A stretch of DNA of 6,687 bases, from assembly GCA_937927885.1 (NCBI GenBank), contig CALEZJ010000613.1:1-6687 (forward strand), written 5' to 3'. This document shows, piece by piece, positions 1-5,933 of the stretch. Source of the stretch: an uncultured Paracoccaceae bacterium. GTDB lineage: Bacteria > Pseudomonadota > Alphaproteobacteria > Rhodobacterales > Rhodobacteraceae. A model generated the notes under the pieces. The model searched no databases. It was not told the DNA's origin and worked only from the letters and a program-made list of their open reading frames with translations. A program made the position numbers and the translations under genes. Numbering within the stretch: position 1 is the stretch's first letter; each line of letters opens with the position of its first letter.

Positions 1-286
1 GCAGGATCAGCGGGTTGTCGCCGCGGATCGACTCGTAGCACTCCACCCCGCGCTCGGTGTTATAGGCGGTTTCGCATTCGGTCATACGGATCGGCAGACC
101 GCCGATCCCACCGTCGCGCTGGTTGATCAGGGTCAGATAGTCCTGATAGCCGTCGGCAAAGGGGATGCCGCCGGGGGCAAAGGGTCCGGTGCGATAGTTC
201 AGCATCGGAAAGTGCAGGTTCTGCGCGGCGACGGGTGCCGCCACCAGGGTTGCCGCAAGAATTGCGGCGAGTCGGGTCATCTTCAT
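1..286 (-). CDS. Liv-type ABC transporter periplasmic substrate-binding protein (N-terminal part, runs off left edge)
   Basis: The visible 95 residues are the start of a type 1 periplasmic binding protein of the Leu/Ile/Val (HAAT, Peripla_BP_6-like) class that would deliver substrate to the LivH/LivM channel. Residues 1-21 are a Sec signal peptide: MKMTR, a hydrophobic Ala/Leu-rich stretch, and a likely signal peptidase I cut after PVAA, before QNLHFP. The mature part has the family's early landmarks: YRTGPFAPGG (31-40), FADGYQDY (43-50) and INQRDGGIGG (54-63), followed by ECETAYNTERGVECYE (70-85), whose cysteines 71 and 83 could form a disulphide. The ATG at 286 is chosen because GGAGGAG lies 6 bases upstream; a second in-frame ATG two codons later lacks this spacing. 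It is last of the visible operon genes, 50 bases after livM. The ligand cannot be read from this fragment, and the C-terminal three quarters is outside the window. Confidence 0.9.
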   Translation of the reverse strand, partial: MKMTRLAAILAATLVAAPVAAQNLHFPMLNYRTGPFAPGGIPFADGYQDYLTLINQRDGGIGGLPIRMTECETAYNTERGVECYESIRGDNPLIL

Positions 287-292
287 TGGTTT

Positions 293-299
293 CTCCTCC
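293..299 (-). promoter_or_regulatory. Strong ribosome binding site of the binding-protein gene
   Basis: GGAGGAG on the minus strand, 6 bases before the ATG at 286, is the best Shine-Dalgarno match in the operon. It fixes the start, and fits the usual need for more binding protein than permease in this transporter class (inference). Confidence 0.75.
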
Positions 300-329
300 C
301 AGTCGATGACGTCAAATTCCTTCACCCGC

Positions 330-346
330 CCCGCAATCAATGCGGG
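330..346 (-). other. Small inverted repeat at the 3' end of livM
   Basis: Six-base arms CCCGCA/TGCGGG are separated by a 5-base loop that contains part of the livM stop codon (337-339). In the mRNA this would be a short GC-rich hairpin just before the binding-protein gene. There is no U-run after it, so it does not look like an intrinsic terminator; an mRNA-stabilising or processing role, or chance in GC-rich DNA, are the alternatives. Confidence 0.35.
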
Positions 347-1411
347 AAGGGCCAGAGTCGCAGTTTCTCCTTGATGGTGCGCCAGAGCGCGGCCATGCCG
401 TGCGGTTCCAGGATCAGCACGATCACGATCAGCGCGCCGATGACCATGATTTCGAGGTGCCGGGCCAGATCGCTCGGCCAGCCGAGGCTGTCCACCAGGA
501 AGACCTTCAGGATCACCGGCAGCACCACCAGAAAGGCCGCGCCCAGGAACGACCCCAGGATCGAGCCCAGACCGCCGATGATGACCATGAAGAGCACGAG
601 GAAGGACTTGTTGATGCCGAACGCCTCGCCTGCCTCGGCAGCGCCCAGTTGCACACCGAACAGCAGCGCCCCGGCGACACCGACAAAGAACGAGGACACG
701 GCAAAGGCGGTCAACTTGGCGATCAGCGGGTTGACGCCGATGATCTCGGCCGCGATGTCCATGTCGCGGATCGCCATCCAGCTGCGCCCGACCGTGCCCC
801 GCGTCAGGTTTCGCGCCAGCCAGGCCATGCCGATCACGAACACCAGACAGGTCAGATAGACCGCATGCGCCGAGGCCGCCGGACCGGTGACCGTGATGCC
901 CAGCACGGACCTTTCGGGCATGGTGATCATGCCGGTGGGCGAATAGTTGAAGAACCAGCCCTGCCGGGTAAACAGCCAGATCAGGAAAAACTGCGCGGCC
1001 AGCGTGGCGACCGCCAGATAGAACCCCTTGATCTTCAGCGACGGAAGGCCGAACAGCCCCCACCGCCGCCTTCACCAGACCCGCCAGCAGGAACACCACG
1101 AAGATGTTCAGCCCGGGCACGGCCATGGTCAGCTTGAAGGTCGCATAGGCCCCGACCGCCATGAAGGCGCCAGTCCCCAGGGAAAGCTGCCCGCAAAAGC
1201 CGATCAGGATGTTCAGACCCAGCGCCGCGATCACATAGATCAGGAAGGGCACGACGATGGATTTGGTCCAATAGTCGTTCAGGAACAGCGGCGCCACGCA
1301 CAACGCCAGGATCAGCACCGCCCAATAGGCATAGCGGTCGAACCGGATCGGAAAGGTCTGGTTGTCGCTGGCATAGGACGTCTTGAAGTCGCCCGCTTCA
1401 CGGTACAGCAT
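337..1411 (-). pseudogene. livM: LivM-type ABC transporter permease, reading frame broken by a small indel near 1057-1071
   Basis: This is the second membrane permease (BPD_transp_2 family) of the HAAT importer. The ATG at 1411 follows AGAGGG by 8 bases and lies 3 bases after the livH stop. The first 118 codons read as a normal LivM N-terminus: hydrophobic segments around residues 30-45 and 52-72, then the conserved GFCGQLSLGTGAFMAVGAYA block (71-90). At the five-C run 1057-1061 (GTG GGG G-CTG on the coding strand) the LivM frame moves: from 1056 down to the TGA at 337-339 the +1 frame encodes LFGLPSLKIKGFYLAVATLA and 239 residues in all, including the cytoplasmic loop GRSWMAIRDMDIAAEIIGVN and late membrane spans. 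That frame has a TGA at 1072-1074, so the break must lie between 1057 and about 1071. Repaired length is 357-358 residues, as expected for this LivM type. No other damage is visible, so it may be a sequencing error or a very recent mutation. If the latter, the transporter would lack one permease. Confidence 0.88.
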
Positions 1412-1414
1412 CGG

Positions 1415-2416
1415 TCAGACCCTCTCGATGATGCGTTCGCCGAACAGGCCCTGCGGCCTGAACAGCAGGAAAACCAGCGCCAGCATGTAGGCGAACCAGT
1501 TTTCCGTGGCGCCGCCGATGATCGGCTGCATGTAGAAATCGAACAGCTTTTCCCCCACGCCGATCAGCAGCCCGCCGACAATCGCCCCGGGGATCGAGGT
1601 GAAACCACCCAGGATCAGCACTGGCAGGGCCTTCAGCGCGATCAGCGACAGGCTGAACTGCACCCCGGATTTCGACCCCCACATGATCCCCGCGACCAGC
1701 GCCACGATTCCCGCGATCGACCAGGTCAGCACCCAGATGAAGCGCAGGGAAATCCCCACCGACAGCGCCGCCTGATGGTCGTCGGCCACGGCGCGCAGCG
1801 CCCGGCCCTGCTTGGTATATTGCGAAAAGATCACCAGCGCCGTCACCAGAATGCCCGCGATGACGATGGCTACCAGGTTCAGCGTGTCGATGTAGAACCC
1901 GTAGAAATCCGGGTTGCCCATGCCCAGCCAGCGGGTGTTGTCCTCGAACCAGAGGTTGCCGCCCTGCGGAATGCCGACATCCAGACGCTTGACCTCGGCG
2001 CCCCACATGATGTCGCCCAGCCCTTCGAGGAAAAACGCCAGGCCGATGGTCGCCATGAACAGGATGATCGGTTCCTGATTGACCAGATGTTTCAGCACGA
2101 TGCGTTCGACCAGCCACGCAAAGGCCACCATCACCGCGACGGTCAGCGGAATGGCGAGGAGGGTTGGCACGTTCCAGCCGAAATTGTGGATCGACGTGCC
2201 AAAGGCCGCGTTGATCAGATGCGAGAAGGGCACCTGACCGCTTTGCAGGCCGACCAGCGTCAGCGCCGCGAACAGCGCCATCACGCCCTGCGCAAAGTTG
2301 AAGATGCCCGAGGCCTTGAAGATCAGCACGAAGCCCAGCGCGACAAGGGCATACATGATGCCGGTCGACAGGCCGTTCAGCGCGGCCTCGATGGCGTTGA
2401 GGAAATCAAGCGACAT
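1415..2416 (-). CDS. livH: LivH-type ABC transporter inner-membrane permease
   Basis: A complete 333-residue LivH-family permease (BPD_transp_2) that would pair with LivM to form the transport channel in the cytoplasmic membrane. The N-terminus LNGLSTGIMYALVALGFVL followed by IFKASGIFNFAQGVMALFAA (33-52) is the LivH signature; about eight hydrophobic segments follow. The loop GRALRAVADDHQAALSVGIS is the cytoplasmic coupling region contacting the ATPase, and KALPVLILGGFTSIPGAIVG near the C-terminus is also typical. It has a central soluble stretch (VGIPQGGNLWFEDNTRWLGM), common in LivH proteins found beside acyl-CoA synthetases (from memory of the family). The ATG at 2416 is preceded by GAGGG 4 bases upstream; no other in-frame start precedes it closely. 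It begins 41 bases after livG and ends 3 bases before livM, so the two permeases are probably translationally coupled. The substrate is not determined by sequence. Confidence 0.95.
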   Translation of the reverse strand: MSLDFLNAIEAALNGLSTGIMYALVALGFVLIFKASGIFNFAQGVMALFAALTLVGLQSGQVPFSHLINAAFGTSIHNFGWNVPTLLAIPLTVAVMVAFAWLVERIVLKHLVNQEPIILFMATIGLAFFLEGLGDIMWGAEVKRLDVGIPQGGNLWFEDNTRWLGMGNPDFYGFYIDTLNLVAIVIAGILVTALVIFSQYTKQGRALRAVADDHQAALSVGISLRFIWVLTWSIAGIVALVAGIMWGSKSGVQFSLSLIALKALPVLILGGFTSIPGAIVGGLLIGVGEKLFDFYMQPIIGGATENWFAYMLALVFLLFRPQGLFGERIIERV

Positions 2417-2435
2417 GGCACCCTCGCATCGGGTT

Positions 2436-2457
2436 CAGGGGGAGGGAGAGGGTGAGG
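2436..2457 (-). other. Pyrimidine-rich leader between livG and livH
   Basis: The short livG-livH spacer is almost pure pyrimidine on the coding strand (CCTCACCCTCTCCCTCCCCC) and correspondingly G-rich on the plus strand, with runs of G5, G3, G3 and G2. It does not obscure the livH ribosome site at 2421-2425. The function is unknown. Confidence 0.4.
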
Positions 2458-3276
2458 TCACTCATGCGCCACCCCCAGATAGGCGTCGATCACCGCCTGA
2501 TTGCTGCGCACCTCGGCGGGCGTGCCGTCGCCGATCTTCTTGCCGTAATCCATCACCACCACACGGTCGGAAAGGTCCATCACCACGCCCATGTCGTGTT
2601 CGATCAGCACGATGGTGGTGCCGAATTCGTCGTTCACATCGAGGATGAATCGGCTCATGTCCTCTTTCTCCTCGACGTTCATCCCGGCCATGGGTTCGTC
2701 GAGGAGCAATATCTGCGGTTCCGCCGCCAGCGCGCGGGCCAGTTCCACGCGCTTTTTCAGCCCGTAGGGCAGGCGCGCCACCGGCGTCTTGCGGATCGCC
2801 TGGATCTCCAGGAAATCGATGACCTTTTCCACCTTCTCGCGGTGCTCGGCCTCTTCGCGCGCGGCCCGGCCCCACCACAGGGCCTGAGACAGGAACCCGG
2901 TCTTCATCAGGTTCATCCGCCCGGTCATGATGTTGTCCAGAACCGACATGCCCTCGAACAGGGCGATGTTCTGGAATGTCCGGGCTATCCCCATGCGGGC
3001 GACCTGATAGGGCCGCATCCGGGGGCGCTTGTAGCCCTTGTAGATCACATCGCCTTCCTGCGGGTTGTAGAACCCGGAAATGACGTTCAGCATCGACGAC
3101 TTGCCCGCGCCATTGGGGCCGATGATGGCGCGGATCTCGCCCTTGCGGATGTCAAAGCTGATGTTCTTGATCGCCTCGACCCCGCCAAACCGCAGAGTGA
3201 TGTTCTTCAGCTCCATCACCACGCCGCCGATCTGGCGGCCGTCGGCGGTGACATGGCCCTCGTGGTTGTCCAGCAT
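2458..3276 (-). CDS. livG: LivG-type ABC transporter ATP-binding protein
   Basis: A cytoplasmic ATPase subunit (ABC_tran) that powers the LivH/LivM channel, 272 residues from the chosen start. The motifs are complete: Walker A GPNGAGKS (53-60), Q-loop glutamine 102 in RTFQNIALFEGMSVLDN, the LivG form of the ABC signature LPYGLKKRVELARALA (169-184), Walker B ILLLDEP (189-195) with the following MAGMN, and the H-loop histidine 227 in IEHDM. The end, AVIDAYLGVAHE, is the C-terminal tail typical of branched-chain amino acid ATPases (BCA_ABC_TP_C). The ATG at 3276 is preferred because GAGGGG (3284-3289) is 7 bases upstream. An ATG at 3291 overlaps the synthetase stop codon (ATGA) and would add five residues, and an internal ATG at 3216 would give a more LivG-like N-terminus but has no ribosome site. 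The roughly 20-residue extension before MELKNITLRFGG is therefore probably real. The partner ATPase LivF is not visible. Confidence 0.95.
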   Translation of the reverse strand: MLDNHEGHVTADGRQIGGVVMELKNITLRFGGVEAIKNISFDIRKGEIRAIIGPNGAGKSSMLNVISGFYNPQEGDVIYKGYKRPRMRPYQVARMGIARTFQNIALFEGMSVLDNIMTGRMNLMKTGFLSQALWWGRAAREEAEHREKVEKVIDFLEIQAIRKTPVARLPYGLKKRVELARALAAEPQILLLDEPMAGMNVEEKEDMSRFILDVNDEFGTTIVLIEHDMGVVMDLSDRVVVMDYGKKIGDGTPAEVRSNQAVIDAYLGVAHE

Positions 3277-3283
3277 GCCCTCG

Positions 3284-3289
3284 CCCCTC
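3284..3289 (-). promoter_or_regulatory. Ribosome binding site that decides the livG start
   Basis: GAGGGG overlaps the stop codon of the upstream synthetase gene and is 7 bases before the ATG at 3276. Its position implies translational coupling of the synthetase and livG, and favours 3276 over the ATGA-overlap start at 3291. Confidence 0.6.
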
Positions 3290-5261
3290 ATTCCGCCGCG
3301 ACCCGCTGCGCGGCACTGGTGTCGAACACCTTCGCATCGCGCAGTTCCAGCGTTGCCTTCAGGACGCCCTTGCGCCCGTCCTCGTAGCTGACCGCGGTTT
3401 CGGTATAGACCGAGGCCGCCCCGCCATAGAGCCCCTCGATCAGGTCGGCGAATTTCTCGCCGATGATGTTGCGGCGCACCTTGCGGGTGCGGGTCATCTC
3501 GCCGTCGTCGGCGTCGAGTTCCTTGTGCAGAACCAGGAACCGGTGAATCTGGCATCCCGACAGGATCGCATCCTGCGCGACCGAGGCGTTGACCTCCTCG
3601 ACATGCTTCTGGATCGTCTCCAGCACGCGCGGATGCCCGGCCAGTTCCTGATAGCTGGAATAGGCGATGTTGTTCCTCTCGGCCCAGTTGCCCACCGCGG
3701 TCAGATCGATGTTGATGAAGGCCACACAGCGGTTGCGGCCATTGCCAAACACCACGGCCTCCAGGATGTTGGGATAGAATTTCAGTTTGTTTTCAACGTA
3801 TTTAGGCGCGAACAGTCGGCCATCCGCCATCTTGCCCACGTCCTTGGCGCGGTCGATGATGCGCAGATGCCCGGTGCCGGGTTCAAAGAAGCCCGCATCC
3901 CCCGTCGCCACCCAGCCTTCGGAATCCTTGGTCGAGGCGGTGGATTCCGGGTTCTTGTAATATTCCACAAAGGTGCCCGGCGAGCGGTAATAGACCTCGC
4001 CCGTCTCGCCGATGCGCACCTCGACCCCGGGGCTGGGCACGCCCACCGTGTCCGACCGCACCTCGCCATCCGGCTGCTGGGTGATGAACACCGAGGCCTC
4101 GGTCTGGCCGTAAAGCTGTTTAAGGTTGATGCCCAGCGAGCGGAAGAAATCAAAGATCTCGGGCCCGATCGCCTCGCCCGCGGTATAGGCGACGCGAATG
4201 CGCGACAGGCCCAGCGTGTTCTTCAGGGGGCCATAGACCAGCACCTCGCCCAACCGGTATTGCAGCCGGTCGGCGGCGCTGACCGGCTTGCCATCCAGGA
4301 TCCTGCCGCCAACCTTGCGCGCATGGGCCATGTAGCGGTCGAACATCCGCTTCTTGGCGCGCCCCGCATCCTCCATGCGGATCATCACCTGCGTCAGCAT
4401 GGTCTCGAAGACGCGCGGCGGGGCAAAGAAATAGGTCGGCCCGATCTCGCGCAGGTCGGTCATCATGGTGGCCGGGGATTCCGGGCAGTTGGTGCAGAAC
4501 CCGGCCCAATACGCCTGCCCGATGGAAAAGATGAAATCGCCGACCCAGGCCATCGGCAGATAGGCGAGGATTTCCTCGTTCCTCGACAGCCGGTCAAAGG
4601 CGCAGCTGGCCTTGGCCGTCTCCACGATGTTGCGGTTCGACAGCACCACGCCCTTGGGCTTGCCCGTGGTGCCCGAGGTATAGAGCATCACGCAGGTGCT
4701 GTCCCAGCCCAGTTCCGCGGTGCGGGCGGCGACCTCGGCTTCGAACCTCTGATGCCCGGCACGCCCCTCGGCCTGCACGTCCATCAGCCAGTTCATCCGG
4801 GAATGGTCGTATTTGCGCATCCCGCGCTTGTCGAGATAGACGATCTGTTCAATGCTGGTCACGGTTTCCTGCACGTCGATCACCTTGTCGACCTGCTCCT
4901 GATCGCCGCAGATGGCAAAACGCGCGCCGCAATGGCCCAGGACATAGGCCATCTCCTCGGCCACGGCATCCTGATACAACGGCACCGGAACCGCGCCCAC
5001 CGACTGCGCCGCCACCATCGACCAGTAAAGCGCCGGGCGGTTGCGTCCGATGATCGCAACATGGTCGCCCCGGTTCATGCCCAGCGCCAGGAACCCCATG
5101 GCAATCGCGCGCACCTCGTCCTGAACGTCTGCCCAGGTCCAGCTTTGCCAGATGCCGAATTCCTTTTCCCGGTAGGCCGTCGCGTGGCCGAATTCGGCTG
5201 CGTTGCGCGCCAGAAGCGCAGGCACCGAGGTCAGCGCCCCCTGCGTTGCGGATGTCGTCAC
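3288..5261 (-). CDS. Long-chain acyl-CoA synthetase (AMP-forming, COG1022-like)
   Basis: A complete adenylate-forming enzyme (AMP-binding family, 657 residues from the chosen start) that would activate a carboxylic acid with ATP and CoA to acyl-CoA, AMP and pyrophosphate in the cytoplasm. Family landmarks in order: the phosphate-binding loop YTSGTTGKPKG (194-204), YGQTEAS (384-390), the ATP-ribose aspartate in WVATGD (450-455), the hinge region RAKDVGKMADGRLFAPKYVE (471-490), and the C-terminal catalytic lysine in MTRTRKVRR (K594). Length and the late RTRKVRR motif fit the large FAA1-type synthetases rather than the shorter FadD. No ATG lies nearby upstream; GTG at 5261 is chosen because GGGGAGG (5271-5277) is 9 bases away, while GTG at 5267 is only 3 bases from it. 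It heads a tight operon with the Liv genes (11 bases to livG), suggesting that it activates the imported acid. The exact chain length or aromatic preference cannot be read from sequence. Confidence 0.93.
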   Translation of the reverse strand: MTTSATQGALTSVPALLARNAAEFGHATAYREKEFGIWQSWTWADVQDEVRAIAMGFLALGMNRGDHVAIIGRNRPALYWSMVAAQSVGAVPVPLYQDAVAEEMAYVLGHCGARFAICGDQEQVDKVIDVQETVTSIEQIVYLDKRGMRKYDHSRMNWLMDVQAEGRAGHQRFEAEVAARTAELGWDSTCVMLYTSGTTGKPKGVVLSNRNIVETAKASCAFDRLSRNEEILAYLPMAWVGDFIFSIGQAYWAGFCTNCPESPATMMTDLREIGPTYFFAPPRVFETMLTQVMIRMEDAGRAKKRMFDRYMAHARKVGGRILDGKPVSAADRLQYRLGEVLVYGPLKNTLGLSRIRVAYTAGEAIGPEIFDFFRSLGINLKQLYGQTEASVFITQQPDGEVRSDTVGVPSPGVEVRIGETGEVYYRSPGTFVEYYKNPESTASTKDSEGWVATGDAGFFEPGTGHLRIIDRAKDVGKMADGRLFAPKYVENKLKFYPNILEAVVFGNGRNRCVAFINIDLTAVGNWAERNNIAYSSYQELAGHPRVLETIQKHVEEVNASVAQDAILSGCQIHRFLVLHKELDADDGEMTRTRKVRRNIIGEKFADLIEGLYGGAASVYTETAVSYEDGRKGVLKATLELRDAKVFDTSAAQRVAAE

Positions 5262-5270
5262 CGGCACTGT

Positions 5271-5277
5271 CCTCCCC
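5271..5277 (-). promoter_or_regulatory. Ribosome binding site of the acyl-CoA synthetase gene
   Basis: GGGGAGG precedes two in-frame GTG codons (5267 and 5261) by 3 and 9 bases. The second is the better-spaced start. Confidence 0.6.
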
Positions 5278-5336
5278 TGCGCGCCAGACCCCTCCCCCGG
5301 GGCCCGACGAGACCTTGCGCCCTTGCTGGCCGAGGA

Positions 5337-5360
5337 AGTTTGCCGCAGTTTGTCGCAAAC
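5337..5360 (-). promoter_or_regulatory. Putative operator: tandem repeat plus palindrome upstream of the synthetase-liv operon
   Basis: On the plus strand AGTTTGCCGC (5337-5346) is repeated directly as AGTTTGTCGC (5347-5356), 9 of 10 identical. The second copy extends into a palindrome GTTTG-TCG-CAAAC (5348-5360) with perfect 5-base arms. It lies just downstream of the -10-like box, where a repressor would block initiation. Which regulator would bind is not recognisable. Confidence 0.45.
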
Positions 5361-5361
5361 C

Positions 5362-5374
5362 TTACGAATTGTAA
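5362..5374 (-). promoter_or_regulatory. Candidate -10 region inside a TTAC-N5-GTAA palindrome
   Basis: On the minus strand TACAAT (5373-5368) matches five of six bases of the sigma-70 -10 consensus and is the only such box in the gap between the DUF2267 and synthetase genes. It sits in the palindrome TTACGAATTGTAA. No -35 box lies at the normal distance: TTGACC at 5384-5379 is only 5 bases away. If the box is used, it may need an activator. The whole AT-richer patch contrasts with the surrounding GC-rich DNA. Confidence 0.35.
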
Positions 5375-5380
5375 CCGGGG

Positions 5381-5839
5381 TCAAACGATCCGGGCGGCGA
5401 GCTCGTCCGGCGAGCAACCGGACACCGACCAGAACTCGGTCGCCCAAGGGGGAAGCGAGGCCAGCACGCGCGAAAGGTCGGCATGGTTGACCTGCCGCCA
5501 CAGTGCGCGGGCCGTCGCGGCGAGGGCCTCGGGCGGGGTCAGGCTGTGGTGAGGCCGCAGGGCTAGGATTTCGGCGACCCAGTCGGAGCGGGCACCGGGG
5601 GGCGCGGGCGGCGCGCCGATATCCCAACCGGCGACAAAGATGGCCCTCGGCACAGCGGGAAGCACTCCGGCAAAGGCGATCCCCTGCGCGGGCGTCAGGC
5701 GGCGGCGAAAGGCGATCAGCACGCCCTGAATCGCGGTGTAGGCGAGGTTGTCGGACTCAAGCCCCGTCACCGCGCGCACGTCATCAAGGAACGCCCGCCA
5801 CTCACGCGAGGCCTGTCGGTATGTCCACGGCATCGGCAT
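5381..5839 (-). CDS. DUF2267-like conserved protein of unknown function
   Basis: A 152-residue soluble protein without signal peptide or membrane span. It resembles DUF2267 (recognised by pattern, not by search): two related helical units, each ending in a Leu-Pro and tryptophan-containing motif. The first is NLAYTAIQGVLIAFRRRLTP through FAGVLPAVPRAIFVAGW (31-72); the second is EALAATARALWRQVNHADLS through VLASLPPWATEFW (104-137). The biochemical role of the family is unknown. The ATG at 5839 is chosen because AGGGAGG (5846-5852) lies 6 bases upstream; the open frame extends further only as an antisense shadow of the metal transporter gene. It precedes the synthetase gene on the same strand by 119 bases, with a possible promoter between them, so co-transcription is uncertain, and it is divergent from the cation transporter. 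Confidence 0.8.
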   Translation of the reverse strand: MPMPWTYRQASREWRAFLDDVRAVTGLESDNLAYTAIQGVLIAFRRRLTPAQGIAFAGVLPAVPRAIFVAGWDIGAPPAPPGARSDWVAEILALRPHHSLTPPEALAATARALWRQVNHADLSRVLASLPPWATEFWSVSGCSPDELAARIV

Positions 5840-5845
5840 GCTGGG

Positions 5846-5852
5846 CCTCCCT
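5846..5852 (-). promoter_or_regulatory. Ribosome binding site of the DUF2267-like gene
   Basis: AGGGAGG is 6 bases before the ATG at 5839. It fixes the start and excludes the longer frame running back into the divergent gene. Confidence 0.7.
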
Positions 5853-5859
5853 GGCGCGA

Positions 5860-5888
5860 AGTCTGGCCCCGTCGCGCGGCAGCGGCAA
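5860..5888 (-). promoter_or_regulatory. Weak sigma-70-like promoter candidate for the DUF2267-like gene
   Basis: TTGCCG (5888-5883) and CAGACT (5865-5860) are spaced by 17 bases on the minus strand in the 94-base divergent region. The -10 match is poor, so this is only a candidate. No convincing promoter for the plus-strand transporter was found in the same spacer. Confidence 0.2.
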
Positions 5889-5933
5889 GACGAATCGTTG
5901 ATCCGCGTGCCCCTGCGCGATAGGCCCCGCGCC

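Noticed and set aside
212..859. Plus-strand open frame across the end of livM and the start of the binding protein
   Set aside because: It crosses two minus-strand genes with clear family matches and shows no ribosome site or recognisable protein pattern.
1055..1063. Programmed +1 frameshifting in livM at the G-run of the mRNA
   Set aside because: No programmed frameshift is known for this permease family, there is no stop codon or rare codon at the shift point, and no stimulatory structure is evident. An ordinary indel is simpler.
1028..2455. A 475-codon open frame on the plus strand opposite livH/livM
   Set aside because: It is antisense to clear LivH and LivM sequence, its translation is rich in Gln, His, Arg and Asp with no recognisable domain, and it is explained by high GC suppressing stops in the complementary frame.
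5286..5310. Possible terminator after the DUF2267-like gene around the CCCCCGGGGC sequence
   Set aside because: The symmetric core is only CCCCGGGG with no loop and no following U-run, so it cannot form an intrinsic terminator hairpin.
3525..5552. A 675-codon open frame on the plus strand opposite the acyl-CoA synthetase
   Set aside because: The opposite strand has every AMP-binding family motif in order. The plus-strand product is His/Arg/Gly-rich without family features, so it is a GC-rich shadow frame.
5262..5627. N-terminal extension of the acyl-CoA synthetase up to 5627
   Set aside because: It would overlap the DUF2267-like gene out of frame and includes the palindromic promoter-like gap; family similarity begins just after the GTG at 5261.
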